NCBI RefSeq assembly: GCF_000392615.1
Contig: NZ_KB933398.1
Span: 2,657,757-2,721,756, forward strand
Origin: Lysinibacillus sphaericus OT4b.31
GTDB lineage: Bacteria > Bacillota > Bacilli > Bacillales_A > Planococcaceae
Length of the DNA: 64,000 bases
Direction of reading: 5' to 3'
Each line of letters opens with the position of its first letter. Positions within the stretch are counted from its first letter, which is position 1. Position numbers and translations under genes: made by a program. Positions 8,795-17,489 of the stretch are shown piece after piece. The notes beneath the pieces are model-generated. The model worked only from the letters and a program-made list of their open reading frames with translations, was not told where the DNA came from and ran no database searches.

Positions 8795-9396
8795 TACGGG
8801 TATTACTAGCTGAAGACCAACAAATGTTGCGTGGCGCTTTAACTTCATTGCTGTCGTTCGAGACGGACATCGAAGTAATTGCAGAAGTTTCTGATGGTCA
8901 AAAAGCATGGGAATGCATACAGAGCGATGTGCCCGATGTTTGTATCTTAGACATCGAAATGCCGAATTTGACAGGACTAGAACTTGCTGAAAAAATTAAG
9001 AACGCCCATTTACCTTGCAAAGTGATGATTGTGACGACCTTTGCCCGCCCGGGGTATTTACAGAAGGCGATGGATTGTGAGGTCAATGGTTATTTATTGA
9101 AAGATGAACCAATTGATTATTTAATTGAAACGATACGCAAAGTGATGAATGGTGAAAAGGTCGTGAGTAGAGATTTAGCCACTACGTTATTTATGAAAGA
9201 GCAAAATCCTCTAAATGAACGAGAAATGGCCGTGCTCCAGCTTGTTAAAGAAGGATTCTCAACTAGTGAGATAAGCAAAAAATTATTTTTAACAAAAGGA
9301 ACCATTCGCAATTATTTATCGACCTCTATTCAGAAACTCCATGTAGAATCCAGACAGCAAGCCGTTCATATTGCCAGTGACAAAGGCTGGCTTTAA
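8791..9396 (+). CDS. NarL/DesR-like response regulator
   Basis: A 201-residue response regulator: receiver domain with phospho-acceptor Asp54 (CILDIEMPN) and a LuxR-type helix-turn-helix at about 137-185 (NEREMAVLQLVKEG ... GTIRNYLST). It is strikingly DesR-like (AEDQQML, TTFARPGY, GYLLKD). In Bacillus subtilis DesK/DesR senses membrane order and drives a lipid desaturase; no desaturase gene is seen here, so the target is unknown. Translationally coupled to the kinase by ATGA, with a strong terminator downstream. Confidence 0.9.
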   Translation: MIRVLLAEDQQMLRGALTSLLSFETDIEVIAEVSDGQKAWECIQSDVPDVCILDIEMPNLTGLELAEKIKNAHLPCKVMIVTTFARPGYLQKAMDCEVNGYLLKDEPIDYLIETIRKVMNGEKVVSRDLATTLFMKEQNPLNEREMAVLQLVKEGFSTSEISKKLFLTKGTIRNYLSTSIQKLHVESRQQAVHIASDKGWL

Positions 9397-9440
9397 AGAT
9401 ACTCGTTCATGTGAGCTACATATGCGTAAAAAAGCAACAA

Positions 9441-9491
9441 AAAAAATGACCTACCCCCATTAGTGTCTACAATTGGAGGTAGGTCATTTTT
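9441..9491 (+). terminator. Bidirectional terminator between the response regulator and the EamA operon
   Basis: aaaaatgacctacc pairs with ggtaggtcattttt. A tracts on the left and T tracts on the right mean it can serve both converging units. Confidence 0.9.
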
Positions 9492-9543
9492 ATGGTGAGT
9501 GGCTCATTTTTTGTCGTCTACACACTTGCTGAAATTTGCTGTG

Positions 9544-9693
9544 TTAAGTAGATTTATTTTTTTGCTGTAGTAAATCTCTTAAAAGTAGAATCATCTCTTC
9601 TTGTTGTTTAATCTTTCTGCGGCCATTTCTATTGATCGCTACAAGCTCGCATGCAATTCCTGCGGCAAAGAAAAACGATAAACTCGTTAACAT
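9544..9693 (-). CDS. 49-residue single-span membrane peptide
   Basis: The minus strand has a strong RBS (aaaggag, 6-base spacer) and an ORF of 50 codons: a hydrophobic N-terminus (MLTSLSFFFAAGIACELVAI) then a basic, coiled tail rich in Arg, Lys, Gln and Glu. It starts 26 bp after the stop of the EamA transporter gene in the same direction and ends before a terminator, so it is probably the last gene of that operon. It may be a small accessory subunit. No family recognised. Confidence 0.65.
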   Translation of the reverse strand: MLTSLSFFFAAGIACELVAINRNGRRKIKQQEEMILLLRDLLQQKNKST

Positions 9694-9719
9694 TATAAGC
9701 TCCTTTCAAAACATGAATA

Positions 9720-10688
9720 TCAGCCAGCATGGCGCAATTGTCTTTCCTGTATAATTTGTATATCCTTATTTACTTCTTTACGCTGACATATATTGTTTCG
9801 AATGAGAGCTGTAATAACAAGCAGTGTGCCTACAATATCAAAAATGGTTATAGTATACCCTTGTACCATCATAATGACTAATGTAGTAATCGGCACAAAG
9901 TTGATAAATAAGATGCCATTAATGGATGACAAAATTTTCACACCGTAGTTCCAACAAAGTAATGCGACAATACCTGGTAAAATCATCATAAACAATAAAT
10001 CGTATTTCACAATAGCGATTGTTTCCATCGTTGGTACCGACACATACCCTAACATTGTCACAACCATCGTTACTATTCCTGTTATGGCTGTACCAAATAC
10101 ACAAGTTAATGTTGAATAACGAAGTGTAGACCATTCAGGAAATGAGTGCCCCCCCATCGTGTAGATTACCCATCCAACAACTCCAAGGAAAATAAATGCG
10201 AGCGGCATTACATTATTTTTTAATGTCAGAAAGAACCCCATATCGCCTTTTGTAATAACAAAAACAGCTCCAACAAAAGCAATGGTCATGCTTACAATCA
10301 TATACTTTTTCGGTTTCACATTTTTAAATCCCCATAGAATAGCAATCGAAATCATCGGCATCAGCGCCTCCATAATAGACGCTACCATAACACCTGATTT
10401 GCCCATTAGCATCTGCCCTAAGAAAACAAGGACATTGTATACAGTAAATGCCATAACCCCGAAAAAGATTAGCAGTTTCCCTTTACCCTCTAATTGAAAT
10501 GCTTTCTTACCTTCTTTTATCCATAATAAAATAATCAATGCGATCGATACCACACCATATCGAATTGTTGAAAAATAAAATGGGTCGATATACTCCAGTG
10601 CATGATCTGCAACTGGGAACATTGCGCCCCATGAAATACTTGCAACTAAACAGGCAATCGCACCTATTATCATCTTACTCTTATTCAC
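9720..10688 (-). CDS. EamA/DMT-family transporter
   Basis: A 322-residue drug/metabolite transporter with about ten membrane helices and two EamA repeats; the first begins LVASISWGAMFPVADHAL, which carries the conserved WG. Such proteins usually export amino acids, nucleosides or toxic metabolites. Substrate not deducible. It is divergently transcribed from a LysR-type regulator, the classic arrangement for local control. The shared 137-bp intergenic region contains a long inverted repeat. Confidence 0.88.
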   Translation of the reverse strand: MNKSKMIIGAIACLVASISWGAMFPVADHALEYIDPFYFSTIRYGVVSIALIILLWIKEGKKAFQLEGKGKLLIFFGVMAFTVYNVLVFLGQMLMGKSGVMVASIMEALMPMISIAILWGFKNVKPKKYMIVSMTIAFVGAVFVITKGDMGFFLTLKNNVMPLAFIFLGVVGWVIYTMGGHSFPEWSTLRYSTLTCVFGTAITGIVTMVVTMLGYVSVPTMETIAIVKYDLLFMMILPGIVALLCWNYGVKILSSINGILFINFVPITTLVIMMVQGYTITIFDIVGTLLVITALIRNNICQRKEVNKDIQIIQERQLRHAG

Positions 10689-10775
10689 TGCTATTCCTCA
10701 CTTCTATGTATTCTCTTATTATTTCACATTGTGAATTATAAAAAAGAAATAGCATCACGTAAAATGATTGAAAAT

Positions 10776-10810
10776 GATATAAACCATCATTTATAATGAT
10801 AGTTTATATC
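10776..10810. promoter_or_regulatory. Probable LysR operator (near-perfect 35-bp inverted repeat)
   Basis: gatataaac ... gtttatatc enclose atcat ... atgat, giving nested dyad symmetry with only two mismatching pairs outside the centre. It sits between the divergent transporter and regulator starts, just upstream of the regulator's RBS. Confidence 0.6.
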
Positions 10811-10825
10811 AAGGAGGATTACACA

Positions 10826-11692
10826 GTGGAACTACGAGACTTACAAATTTTCAAATGCGTTGCAAATCTAGGAAGCGTCAGCAGTGCCGCAAAGGAATTA
10901 AATTATGTCCAATCCAACGTCACAGCACGTATTAAGCATTTAGAAAACGAACTTAACACACAGCTTTTTTATCGTCATAAAAAAGGGATGCTATTGAATG
11001 AGGATGGAAGAAAAATGCTCACTTACGTTAATAAAATCCTACTGGATGTCGAAGAATTACAACAAGTATTTCTAGATAGTCATACGCCTGTTGGAACGTT
11101 AAAAATCGGTACAGTTGAAATCGTCAGTATTTTACCAACCATACTAGCTGCTTACTATCAGGACTATCCTAATGTCGATTTATCATTACAAGCGGGTTTG
11201 ACTGAGGAACTCATAAAAGAAGTAACTGATCACCAATTAGATGGTGCTTTTATATCAGGACCTATCAAACATCCACAATTAGAACAATACGATGTCTGTA
11301 TGGAGAAACTCGTTCTTGTTACGCAAAATAAAACTTTTCATAAAGAAGATTTTTTAACAACACCCATCCTCGTTTCTAATAAAGGTTGCGGTTATCGTTC
11401 CAAGCTAGAACACTGGCTTAAAGATGAAGGTTTACTGCCAAAAAGGATTATGGAATTTAACATACTAGAGACAATCATAAACAGTGTTGCACTTGGCCTT
11501 GGCATTACGCTAGTACCGCAATCTGCTGTAAATCAACTTTCCACTACAAGTAAAGTATACTGTCATCCAATCCCTAAAAAATATGGCAGCAATTCAACTG
11601 TATTTATACGTCGAAAAGATGCCTACATGACCAACTCAATGCGTTACTTTTTAAAAACAATTGCCGCGCATCGAGATATCAGCTTGCTGTAA
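10826..11692 (+). CDS. LysR-family transcriptional regulator
   Basis: 288 residues: winged helix-turn-helix at about 1-60 ([20 protein letters not shown] ... ARIKHLE) and a LysR substrate-binding domain. A GTG start at 10826 is chosen because the RBS aaggagg lies 8 bases upstream; a longer frame from 10796 would start before that RBS. Closest in style to CzcR/GltC-like Bacillus regulators. Inferred to control the divergent EamA transporter and itself through the dyad at 10776-10810. Confidence 0.9.
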   Translation: MELRDLQIFKCVANLGSVSSAAKELNYVQSNVTARIKHLENELNTQLFYRHKKGMLLNEDGRKMLTYVNKILLDVEELQQVFLDSHTPVGTLKIGTVEIVSILPTILAAYYQDYPNVDLSLQAGLTEELIKEVTDHQLDGAFISGPIKHPQLEQYDVCMEKLVLVTQNKTFHKEDFLTTPILVSNKGCGYRSKLEHWLKDEGLLPKRIMEFNILETIINSVALGLGITLVPQSAVNQLSTTSKVYCHPIPKKYGSNSTVFIRRKDAYMTNSMRYFLKTIAAHRDISLL

Positions 11693-11769
11693 GTATATGA
11701 ATTTGAATGCTTTTTTGCGGTACCTTTATGTCATTTGCAGATAAAATTTTACGATTTTCTAAACTAAAA

Positions 11770-11985
11770 AGCACTTTTGAGTGAAACGTAGCGACAGAAG
11801 CAGGAAAAGCAAGCGTATGAGACCCAGCAGGGAGCGTTAAGTGGAACGAAGACTAAAGTCGTCACGTCCTGTGGCAACGCCTTCGTGACCAACATCCTGT
11901 TGCTGTCGCTTCGCTTTCGCACATAAAACATTTGTTGCCCTGATGCGGCTCATGCCTTGTCCGCGGAAAGCGAAGCGGATTTTTA
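11770..11985. repeat. GC-rich intergenic repeat copy or copies
   Basis: The 11693-12114 gap carries no gene. It contains gtgaaacgtagcgac, agcgttaagtggaacgaag, cttgtccgcggaaagcgaag and similar words like those at 29.3 kb (cccgcgaaaagcg). This is the type of non-coding repeat scattered between genes in Lysinibacillus-like genomes. Function unknown. Confidence 0.5.
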
Positions 11986-12114
11986 CTATATAGGAAGACG
12001 GACGTTATCTTTTGAAGGACTTTTAGACAGTTCCTACCTCCAGTTGTTCACTAGCGTCTAACAATGGCGACAGTCAATTTTATTGATGCTGGCTTTTCAA
12101 TAGCATCTGTCGTT

Positions 12115-13200
12115 TTACTTTGCTTTTAACGTTAAATTAGCTGCAGTAGCCCAGTTGTTGAGTGGTTCTACTCGATAGGTACCGCCAGATTTTAATGTAC
12201 CTTCTTTTACATCAAAAATACCGACAGCACCTTTTCGTGAAGAATAGCGATATTTCGCTTGGATTTTTTTACCATCTTCACCTTGTAATTCTACACTGCG
12301 CCCAGCAAATAACTCCATCCCTGGATCTTTATCTAACGTAACTTGGAATGATTTATCATCTATTGGTTCCACCGCTTTAATTGTCAATGGCGCGATTTCT
12401 GTGGCAGTAAAAGTTGGGTTCGCCACTGTTGCCCAATCAGACGTCACGGTATATTGCACACCTGGTCTTAATGTCCGTCCTTCAGGTAAGCGGAATTTTG
12501 GTGCTTGTCTACCATCAGCAGCTTGTGTGAACAAAACGTAACTCGCTTGCATTTCTTCTCCATCGTCTGCCGTCAATGTCACCACACGGTCACGTAACGA
12601 GGAAATTACTTGATATTGCTTGCCACTTTCATCTTTATTTTCATCGTTTACTTGGAATGATTGATCGCCTCTCGCCTCTCTATAGGCTTCAATAATGTTG
12701 GCATAATCGGTTACACCTTGTTCTTTAAATGACTCGATTTCAAACGTATCATTTGTGACCTGTTTTGTTTGACTGACATTAATTTTTTCATCGCTGCCCT
12801 CAAAAATCTGTGCTTCTCCACCTTTGTAACTTAACGTATATGTCGTGTCAGATTGTTGGACTGTCACGGGGACAATATACGTGCTTTGTGAACCGATTTT
12901 TAACCGAGGCACATTGACAATACTCAAATTATGATTGAATGTATAATCTTTTTTGATAGCATCTAAATTTTCTACTTTCACAGCTTCTTCTGTTAGTGCT
13001 TCAGAAAATGTTACTTGTAATGTCATAGCATTTAGTGCTTGTATTTGCATAATTTGCGCAACCTCTTTTGCTTGTTGTGATGTTTCCTGTTCCTGTTGCG
13101 CTTGCTTTGGTTCCGCTTGCTTATTTAGAAAGTTACATCCTGTTAACATTAGCGTTGCGCCTAAAAGGATTGGTGTCATCATTTTTAGCTTTTTGTTCAT
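12115..13200 (-). CDS. Lipoprotein with repeated beta-rich domains, unknown function
   Basis: 361 residues with a lipobox (LMLTGC, Cys22), so it should be anchored to the outer membrane leaflet. A Gln/Glu-rich linker is followed by several Ig-like stretches, each containing strings such as QVTFSEALTEEAV and FQVTLDKDP. These resemble bacterial Ig-like repeats in cell-surface proteins of Bacillales. The RBS gggag precedes the start. It is 29 bp downstream of the ankyrin gene and probably co-transcribed. No enzymatic motif seen. Confidence 0.75.
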   Translation of the reverse strand: MNKKLKMMTPILLGATLMLTGCNFLNKQAEPKQAQQEQETSQQAKEVAQIMQIQALNAMTLQVTFSEALTEEAVKVENLDAIKKDYTFNHNLSIVNVPRLKIGSQSTYIVPVTVQQSDTTYTLSYKGGEAQIFEGSDEKINVSQTKQVTNDTFEIESFKEQGVTDYANIIEAYREARGDQSFQVNDENKDESGKQYQVISSLRDRVVTLTADDGEEMQASYVLFTQAADGRQAPKFRLPEGRTLRPGVQYTVTSDWATVANPTFTATEIAPLTIKAVEPIDDKSFQVTLDKDPGMELFAGRSVELQGEDGKKIQAKYRYSSRKGAVGIFDVKEGTLKSGGTYRVEPLNNWATAANLTLKAK

Positions 13201-13229
13201 TTGTACGACTCCCTTTTCTCATCAATTTT

Positions 13230-13835
13230 TTATTTTGCTCCAGCTTGCAATAAAATTTGTACGATTTCATGGAAACCCTTCGCTTTCGCATGTTGTAATG
13301 GCGAAATATTTTTGTTATCCGCTATATTGACATTTGCTCCATGAGCTATTAACAACTGAACTACCTGCTGCTGTCTTTGATTGCCATCATTCAAAATAAT
13401 TGCTTCGATTAGTGCTGTCCATCCAAGGTTATTGACGTGGTTTACATCTACTGCTGTAGTTGTTAGTAATTCTTGCACAACGTCTAGATAACCATGTTCA
13501 GAGGCGGGTATTAAAGCCGTCCCACCATAGCGATTTGTGATGGAAGAATCTGCACCAGCTGTTATCGTAAGGTTCAAAATTTCAAGATAGCCCTCTGCAC
13601 CGGCATAGAGGAATGGACTATTTTGCCTATCGTCCTGTATGTTGTCATCTGCACCGGCCTCAATTAGCATTCTTGCCATCTCGACATCATTGTTATACGT
13701 TGCAATCATGACGGCCGTTCGTTTGTTCGCGTCTTGCACATTAATATCTATATCTTCACTGAGTAAATCTTGTATTTTACTTCGCTCACCTTGCGCCGCT
13801 GCTTGAAGCAGCTGTTCATTCAATTCAACGCTCAC
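13230..13835 (-). CDS. Ankyrin-repeat protein
   Basis: About 201 residues of tandem ankyrin repeats (IEAGADDNIQDDRQNSPF, HGYLDVVQELL, IAHGANVNIADNKNISPLQ). These are protein-interaction modules. The start is uncertain. The frame stays open to 13934 but has no RBS there, whereas the GTG at 13835 has aaggg about 10 bases upstream and gives a first repeat of normal form. The upstream frame may be leftover coding sequence. It pairs with the lipoprotein downstream; ankyrin proteins next to surface proteins sometimes act as cytoplasmic partners or inhibitors, but nothing here proves that. Confidence 0.75.
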   Translation of the reverse strand: MSVELNEQLLQAAAQGERSKIQDLLSEDIDINVQDANKRTAVMIATYNNDVEMARMLIEAGADDNIQDDRQNSPFLYAGAEGYLEILNLTITAGADSSITNRYGGTALIPASEHGYLDVVQELLTTTAVDVNHVNNLGWTALIEAIILNDGNQRQQQVVQLLIAHGANVNIADNKNISPLQHAKAKGFHEIVQILLQAGAK

Positions 13836-13942
13836 TATTTCACTACCCTTTTGTTGTTTTAATAGTTGTACATCTTTATTTGACAAACATTCTTTAAGCA
13901 AAAGTGCCATGCCTAAGATATGTACGAAAAACACATGGTGTA

Positions 13943-14074
13943 ATGGCTGATGATGAGATTTGGTTGCGCTTTAAAGGTGAGCATTTAACCCATCGTGATG
14001 TGTGCTTGCGCAAGGAAACCTATTACCCTGAAGATTTGGTGGACGATCAACTCGATAACAAGATTTACCTCTAA
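13943..14074 (+). pseudogene. Short plus-strand gene relic (43 codons)
   Basis: A frame reading MADDEIWLRFKGEHLTHRD ... LVDDQLDNKIYL then stop. Composition is protein-like, but no RBS is seen and the frame remains open upstream into the ankyrin gene's 5' side. It probably is the tail of a lost gene, marking a rearrangement next to the ankyrin start. Family not recognised. Confidence 0.35.
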
Positions 14075-14080
14075 CATAAA

Positions 14081-14131
14081 TAAAGCGATACTGTCATCCC
14101 TCTTCAAGGATTACAGCATCGCTCATTTTTT
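14081..14131 (-). terminator. Terminator after the PepSY gene
   Basis: agcgatgctgtaatcc pairs imperfectly with ggatgacagtatcgct on the minus strand, followed by a T-rich stretch. Confidence 0.75.
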
Positions 14132-14137
14132 TAGTTT

Positions 14138-15499
14138 TCATTCTTTACTTGATAACCGTTTGTTTGAAATAATTTTGACGATCCATTCTATCAATACGAC
14201 TGCGATTAAAGAAAGTCCAAATAACGGCATGAGTAGACCTAATACAATCATGAAGGCGATAAAAGGTATTGAAACCTTCTGAGATATTTGAGGTGGTGCA
14301 GACAGAAAGCCATTTTTCTTGCGAAGCAACCAAGTGCGGAATCCCCAAAAAATAACGGCTAAAAATGCAACACAGACAATTAAATTTAACAATTTATTTG
14401 GCCAGCCAAATAAATGTCCTTCATGTAAGGGAATTCCCCATGTAAACCATTTAGCTAAAATGCCATAATCCTCATAACCAACCTTGGCCATAAATTCACC
14501 GCTATATTGATCGAAATACATAGTAGTTTCGTCATTCGGGCTAACATCCAGGCCAGTTACGCCCGTGTTGCTCGATTTCGCAACTGTATATACGCCCGTT
14601 TCACTTGGAGGATAAATAATCGAATATGGTTTTGCAATGTCCATTGCTTCTATCTGTTGTTGAAGACTTTCTACAGCCAATTGATTTGGATTGGTTACAT
14701 TACTCTTTGCCGCTCCCATTCCATGATGTCCAGCATGACCAGCGTCAGATGAAGGAGCCTCCTGTTGGCGAGTCGCCCAAGGAATTTCACTCATATCCGA
14801 AGTAGGTGGTTGCTGTTGCAATAACGGCGTGCCGAATGAAGGGTTTTCTTGTGATGCATTATAAATCATATTGCCCATCAGCGCAGACCATGGTAGACCC
14901 GTGAAAATAATGACAATCATCGGAATGGTAACGATCGTACCAATAAGGGCATGCCATCTTCTATTTTTTTGTCGTGTGTTAGGCTGTTTCGCCTTCTTCA
15001 AAACTTTTCCTTTAAAGGTCATATAGAGACCTGAAAGTAGTAAAAAGATGGCCCAACACGCCGCTAATTCTACCAGATAATTGACAACGGTTCCCCCTAT
15101 GAATAAGGAACTGTGCAAGCTTCTGAGGATATTCCCGAAAGTGTATTGTGCATCTTGATGACCAACAATTTGATTATTGTTATCTAAAAATAAATAGCGC
15201 TGTTCGCCTTCTGCATTTGTCATCGTTAAACGTGTATTATAAGGTTCTTCTAATACAATAATTTTATCGGTTTTGAAGCCTGCAAACGCCGCTTCCGCTT
15301 CTTTAATTCCTTCATCAATCGATAATACTTCTGTTTTTTTACTATCTCCAAAGAAATAGTCATCATATAATTGATCTTCTACATCTGTATAGAATAAATA
15401 CCCGATACCACTTAGTGTCAAAGTCAAAAGAAGTGGTGTCATAAATAATGCAGCATAAAAGTGCATTCGCCAAAAACTGGAATAAAGCCTATTTTTCAT
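14138..15499 (-). CDS. PepSY-associated membrane protein (PiuB-like)
   Basis: 453 residues. N-terminal helix (FYAALFMTPLLLTLTLSGIGYL), an extracellular PepSY-like region, a helix pair near 165-215, a His/Met-containing linker (GHAGHHGMGAAKS), a second extracellular region and C-terminal helices. The family is linked to iron or copper uptake and to ferric reductase-like electron transfer. The conserved WH of RRWHALIGT and LHEGHLFG are present and are candidate haem/metal ligands. No Fur box was seen upstream. Start supported by ggag before the ATG; monocistronic. Confidence 0.85.
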   Translation of the reverse strand: MKNRLYSSFWRMHFYAALFMTPLLLTLTLSGIGYLFYTDVEDQLYDDYFFGDSKKTEVLSIDEGIKEAEAAFAGFKTDKIIVLEEPYNTRLTMTNAEGEQRYLFLDNNNQIVGHQDAQYTFGNILRSLHSSLFIGGTVVNYLVELAACWAIFLLLSGLYMTFKGKVLKKAKQPNTRQKNRRWHALIGTIVTIPMIVIIFTGLPWSALMGNMIYNASQENPSFGTPLLQQQPPTSDMSEIPWATRQQEAPSSDAGHAGHHGMGAAKSNVTNPNQLAVESLQQQIEAMDIAKPYSIIYPPSETGVYTVAKSSNTGVTGLDVSPNDETTMYFDQYSGEFMAKVGYEDYGILAKWFTWGIPLHEGHLFGWPNKLLNLIVCVAFLAVIFWGFRTWLLRKKNGFLSAPPQISQKVSIPFIAFMIVLGLLMPLFGLSLIAVVLIEWIVKIISNKRLSSKE

Positions 15500-15705
15500 T
15501 CAAATTCTCCAATCTATTATAATAAGAGCAGATTTATTATATATTGAAAAAGTGAAATATGAATGAAGTCCTAGTAAATATTTAATGAAGTTATATTTTT
15601 ACAGTAAACTCTCTTAATTCAATCTTTCTTTAGTGACTTTCATAATTTACTTTGGATAAACATTTCCAAGTGTAATGACAACGTATTTCAATTTTATAAA
15701 ATCTC

Positions 15706-15754
15706 CTAAAAAAGCTACTTAATGCCCCGTGAAATGGAATGCGTTAAGTAGCTT
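15706..15754 (-). terminator. Terminator after the 60-residue protein gene
   Basis: aagctacttaacgc and gcattaagtagctt form a 14-bp stem with one wobble pair, followed by tttttt on the minus strand. Confidence 0.88.
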
Positions 15755-15762
15755 ACTTCATT

Positions 15763-15945
15763 TTATCCGATTACTTCTTTTCTTACATTGCTATAGGCTG
15801 CATGTATGTCTAAATGGTGTGCTTCATCTTGCCCTACAAACTGTTCAGCAAGTTCTTTCAATGTTTTTCTAGCACCATCAAACTGCTTTTGCATGATTTC
15901 ATTTTTAAAGAGACTTTCATAGTACTCGATTACCTGTGGATTCAT
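15763..15945 (-). CDS. 60-residue hypothetical protein
   Basis: Small acidic, helical protein (MNPQVIEYYESLFKNEIMQK ... VRKEVIG). The ATG at 15945 follows the strong RBS gaaggag; an upstream in-frame extension runs through a terminator hairpin and is rejected. It lies directly downstream of the cobalamin-riboswitch transcript and its terminator, so read-through could link it to that control. Family not recognised. Confidence 0.7.
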   Translation of the reverse strand: MNPQVIEYYESLFKNEIMQKQFDGARKTLKELAEQFVGQDEAHHLDIHAAYSNVRKEVIG

Positions 15946-15971
15946 GTGTAACACTCCTTCAATTTTAGCAT

Positions 15972-16003
15972 AAAAAAACATCTTTCCATCATTAGAAAGA
16001 TGT
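15972..16003 (-). terminator. Terminator ending the cobalamin-riboswitch transcript
   Basis: acatctttc, loop, gaaagatgt then a run of T on the minus strand, starting 4 bases after the stop of the 40-codon frame. Confidence 0.88.
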
Positions 16004-16006
16004 CTA

Positions 16007-16129
16007 CTATGACAAATACACGACATAATACGCCGAATGCCATGATGGAAAAAGCTTTCTATTCGTCATAGAAGCTACCCTTTTGACAATCGTCGTACTA
16101 TGAGCATGCAGAAGAATTTCTCTAGTCAC
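16007..16129 (-). CDS. 40-residue peptide downstream of the cobalamin riboswitch
   Basis: GTG start at 16129 with a purine-rich RBS (gggggtg, 4-6 base spacer). The product begins VTREILLHAHSTTIVKRVAS and ends YVVYLS. It is the only frame between the aptamer and the terminator, so this riboswitch seems to control either this peptide or just a short RNA. It may also be the leftover 5' end of a deleted B12-related gene. A small hairpin (ccta...tagg) could hide the RBS. Confidence 0.45.
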   Translation of the reverse strand: MTREILLHAHSTTIVKRVASMTNRKLFPSWHSAYYVVYLS

Positions 16130-16174
16130 ACTCAACACCCCCTATCCTCGTAGGTTTTTTGGTTGTACTAGATA

Positions 16175-16335
16175 AAGGCAGGTCTCCTGGCTTATGTTCA
16201 TCGCACCTTTCACCTTCCCATTACTTTGCGTAACAGTGGTCTGCTGAAATGTGCTCCCATTTACAGTTGCGGGACAGCGTCGGATTTACACCGACTTCCC
16301 TATTAAACAAATCGAAAATCAGATTTGTACCTCTA
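16175..16335 (-). promoter_or_regulatory. Cobalamin (B12) riboswitch
   Basis: The minus strand contains the conserved landmarks in order: gggaagtcggtgtaaatcc, gacgctgtcccgcaactg, then the 3' box agccaggagacctgcc. Spacing fits a class I cobalamin aptamer. An extended -10 (tggtataat, 16357-16362) lies just upstream. Confidence 0.95.
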
Positions 16336-16356
16336 TCTTATTATTCCGTTTTTATT

Positions 16357-16362
16357 ATTATA
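16357..16362 (-). promoter_or_regulatory. Extended -10 promoter for the cobalamin riboswitch
   Basis: Minus strand tggtataat; the -35 region is poorly matched, which is usual with a TG-extended -10. Confidence 0.6.
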
Positions 16363-16514
16363 CCATAAAGGTTTGTGTACAAAGACACTATCTTAATAGA
16401 ATACTAATATCTATTGTAATGGAGTCAATTTTCAAAGTCAATTCAGTACCATGTTATAACTTTTTCATTATTTTTTTACAAATAAAAAAGAAGCTATTCA
16501 TTAAGAATAACCTC

Positions 16515-16676
16515 TCATTTTATTAAATCCTTTAATAATCTAGCAGCTAAATCAATATTTAAATCATTAAATTTAAGATACGTATGATCACCTTTTACTA
16601 CTTTTACAACTTTAGTATCTGGAGGTTCGTCTTTTAATACTAATTGAACAAATTCCTCTTCAGTCATTTTTGCCAT
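16515..16676 (-). CDS. 53-residue small protein downstream of the lysis module
   Basis: Strong RBS (aaggag, 7-base spacer) and a 54-codon frame beginning MAKMTEEEFVQLVLKDEP and ending LNIDLAARLLKDLIK. The C-terminal pattern N-(I/L)-D-(L/V)-x-A-R-(L/F)-L is shared with the neighbouring 68-residue protein (NLDVLARFLVKY), so the two may be distant paralogues. Same strand, 32 bp downstream of it. Family not recognised. Confidence 0.6.
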   Translation of the reverse strand: MAKMTEEEFVQLVLKDEPPDTKVVKVVKGDHTYLKFNDLNIDLAARLLKDLIK

Positions 16677-16708
16677 AATAATTCTCCTTTCTTCATATTA
16701 ATCTCTAC

Positions 16709-16915
16709 TTACATGTATTTCACTAAAAACCTAGCCAAAACATCTAAATTTGGTTCTCCAATTGTATAGTAGATTGTTCCTTGTTCAGTTAACTTCGCTC
16801 GAAGCACTTGTCCACTTTCTTCTGCACTTTTTAATTGTGATTCGTAGAACTCTTTTTCAGTACCAGTTAACTCTCTTTCAATATCTGTATTATGAATCTT
16901 TATAGTTATACTCAT
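16709..16915 (-). CDS. 68-residue small protein downstream of the lysis module
   Basis: Begins MSITIKIHNTDIERELTGTE and ends GEPNLDVLARFLVKYM. It lies on the same strand as the endolysin/holin pair and the three tandem small paralogues, and precedes the 53-residue gene. It has mixed beta/alpha composition without signal peptide or membrane helix. A weak RBS (ggatg) lies just upstream. Function unknown. Confidence 0.6.
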   Translation of the reverse strand: MSITIKIHNTDIERELTGTEKEFYESQLKSAEESGQVLRAKLTEQGTIYYTIGEPNLDVLARFLVKYM

Positions 16916-17088
16916 TCATTCATCCATCCTTTTTAATAGATTTAAAAATATCTAATCTATACTATTTATGAGAAAACGAATTAAAGAATGACAACTGAGA
17001 ATTTATATTATTTTTATGGGCGTGTGAAAAGTGGTCTATCTACTGAATTACCATTACAAACAAAAAAAGAGCATGCCCAAAGTACACC

Positions 17089-17253
17089 CTAGTCACTTTC
17101 TTCTCTTTCAATCTCTTCACTCATTATTCTCCTCATTATTTTAGTTACTACTTTTCTACATCTCAGTATAGCCTCTTCGCTAGGCTCATTTGTGGCAGTA
17201 ACCGTACAGTCATACTTCCCTATTTTTAATTTAGTAGTTTTACCATTACTCAT
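17089..17253 (-). CDS. Small tandem paralogue 3 (54 residues)
   Basis: MSNGKTTKLKIGKYDCTV ... NEPSEEAILRCRKVVTKIM then a charged tail rich in Glu and Arg. RBS agaggaag upstream. Last of three adjacent genes sharing the core K-I-G-K-Y-x-x-T/L-V-x-x-x-x-N-E-P-S-E-E-A-I-x-x-x-R-K. Too small for an enzyme; a DNA- or protein-binding role is possible but not shown. Confidence 0.65.
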   Translation of the reverse strand: MSNGKTTKLKIGKYDCTVTATNEPSEEAILRCRKVVTKIMRRIMSEEIEREESD

Positions 17254-17289
17254 GAACTGTATCTTCCTCTCAATTTGATTTATCTTACT

Positions 17290-17463
17290 TCAGCATTCAA
17301 GATTCTCTGCTTTCTTCTCTCTCGATCTTTTCCTAAGGTAATTTTTCATTACTTCATTTACTATTTTTCTACATTTTAAAATCGCTTCTTCACTTGGTTC
17401 ATTAAGCGCCCTTCCTACTAATGTGTATTTTCCGATTTTCATAATAGTTTCTTTCCCCACCAT
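17290..17463 (-). CDS. Small tandem paralogue 2 (57 residues)
   Basis: MVGKETIMKIGKYTLVGRAL then NEPSEEAILKCRKIVNEVM and a very basic tail. RBS gaaagg upstream of the ATG at 17463. Second member of the three-gene array; shares the NEPSEEAI core with both neighbours but differs in its tail. Confidence 0.65.
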   Translation of the reverse strand: MVGKETIMKIGKYTLVGRALNEPSEEAILKCRKIVNEVMKNYLRKRSREKKAENLEC

Positions 17464-17489
17464 ACATTTTCCTTTCTATTTACTGAACC

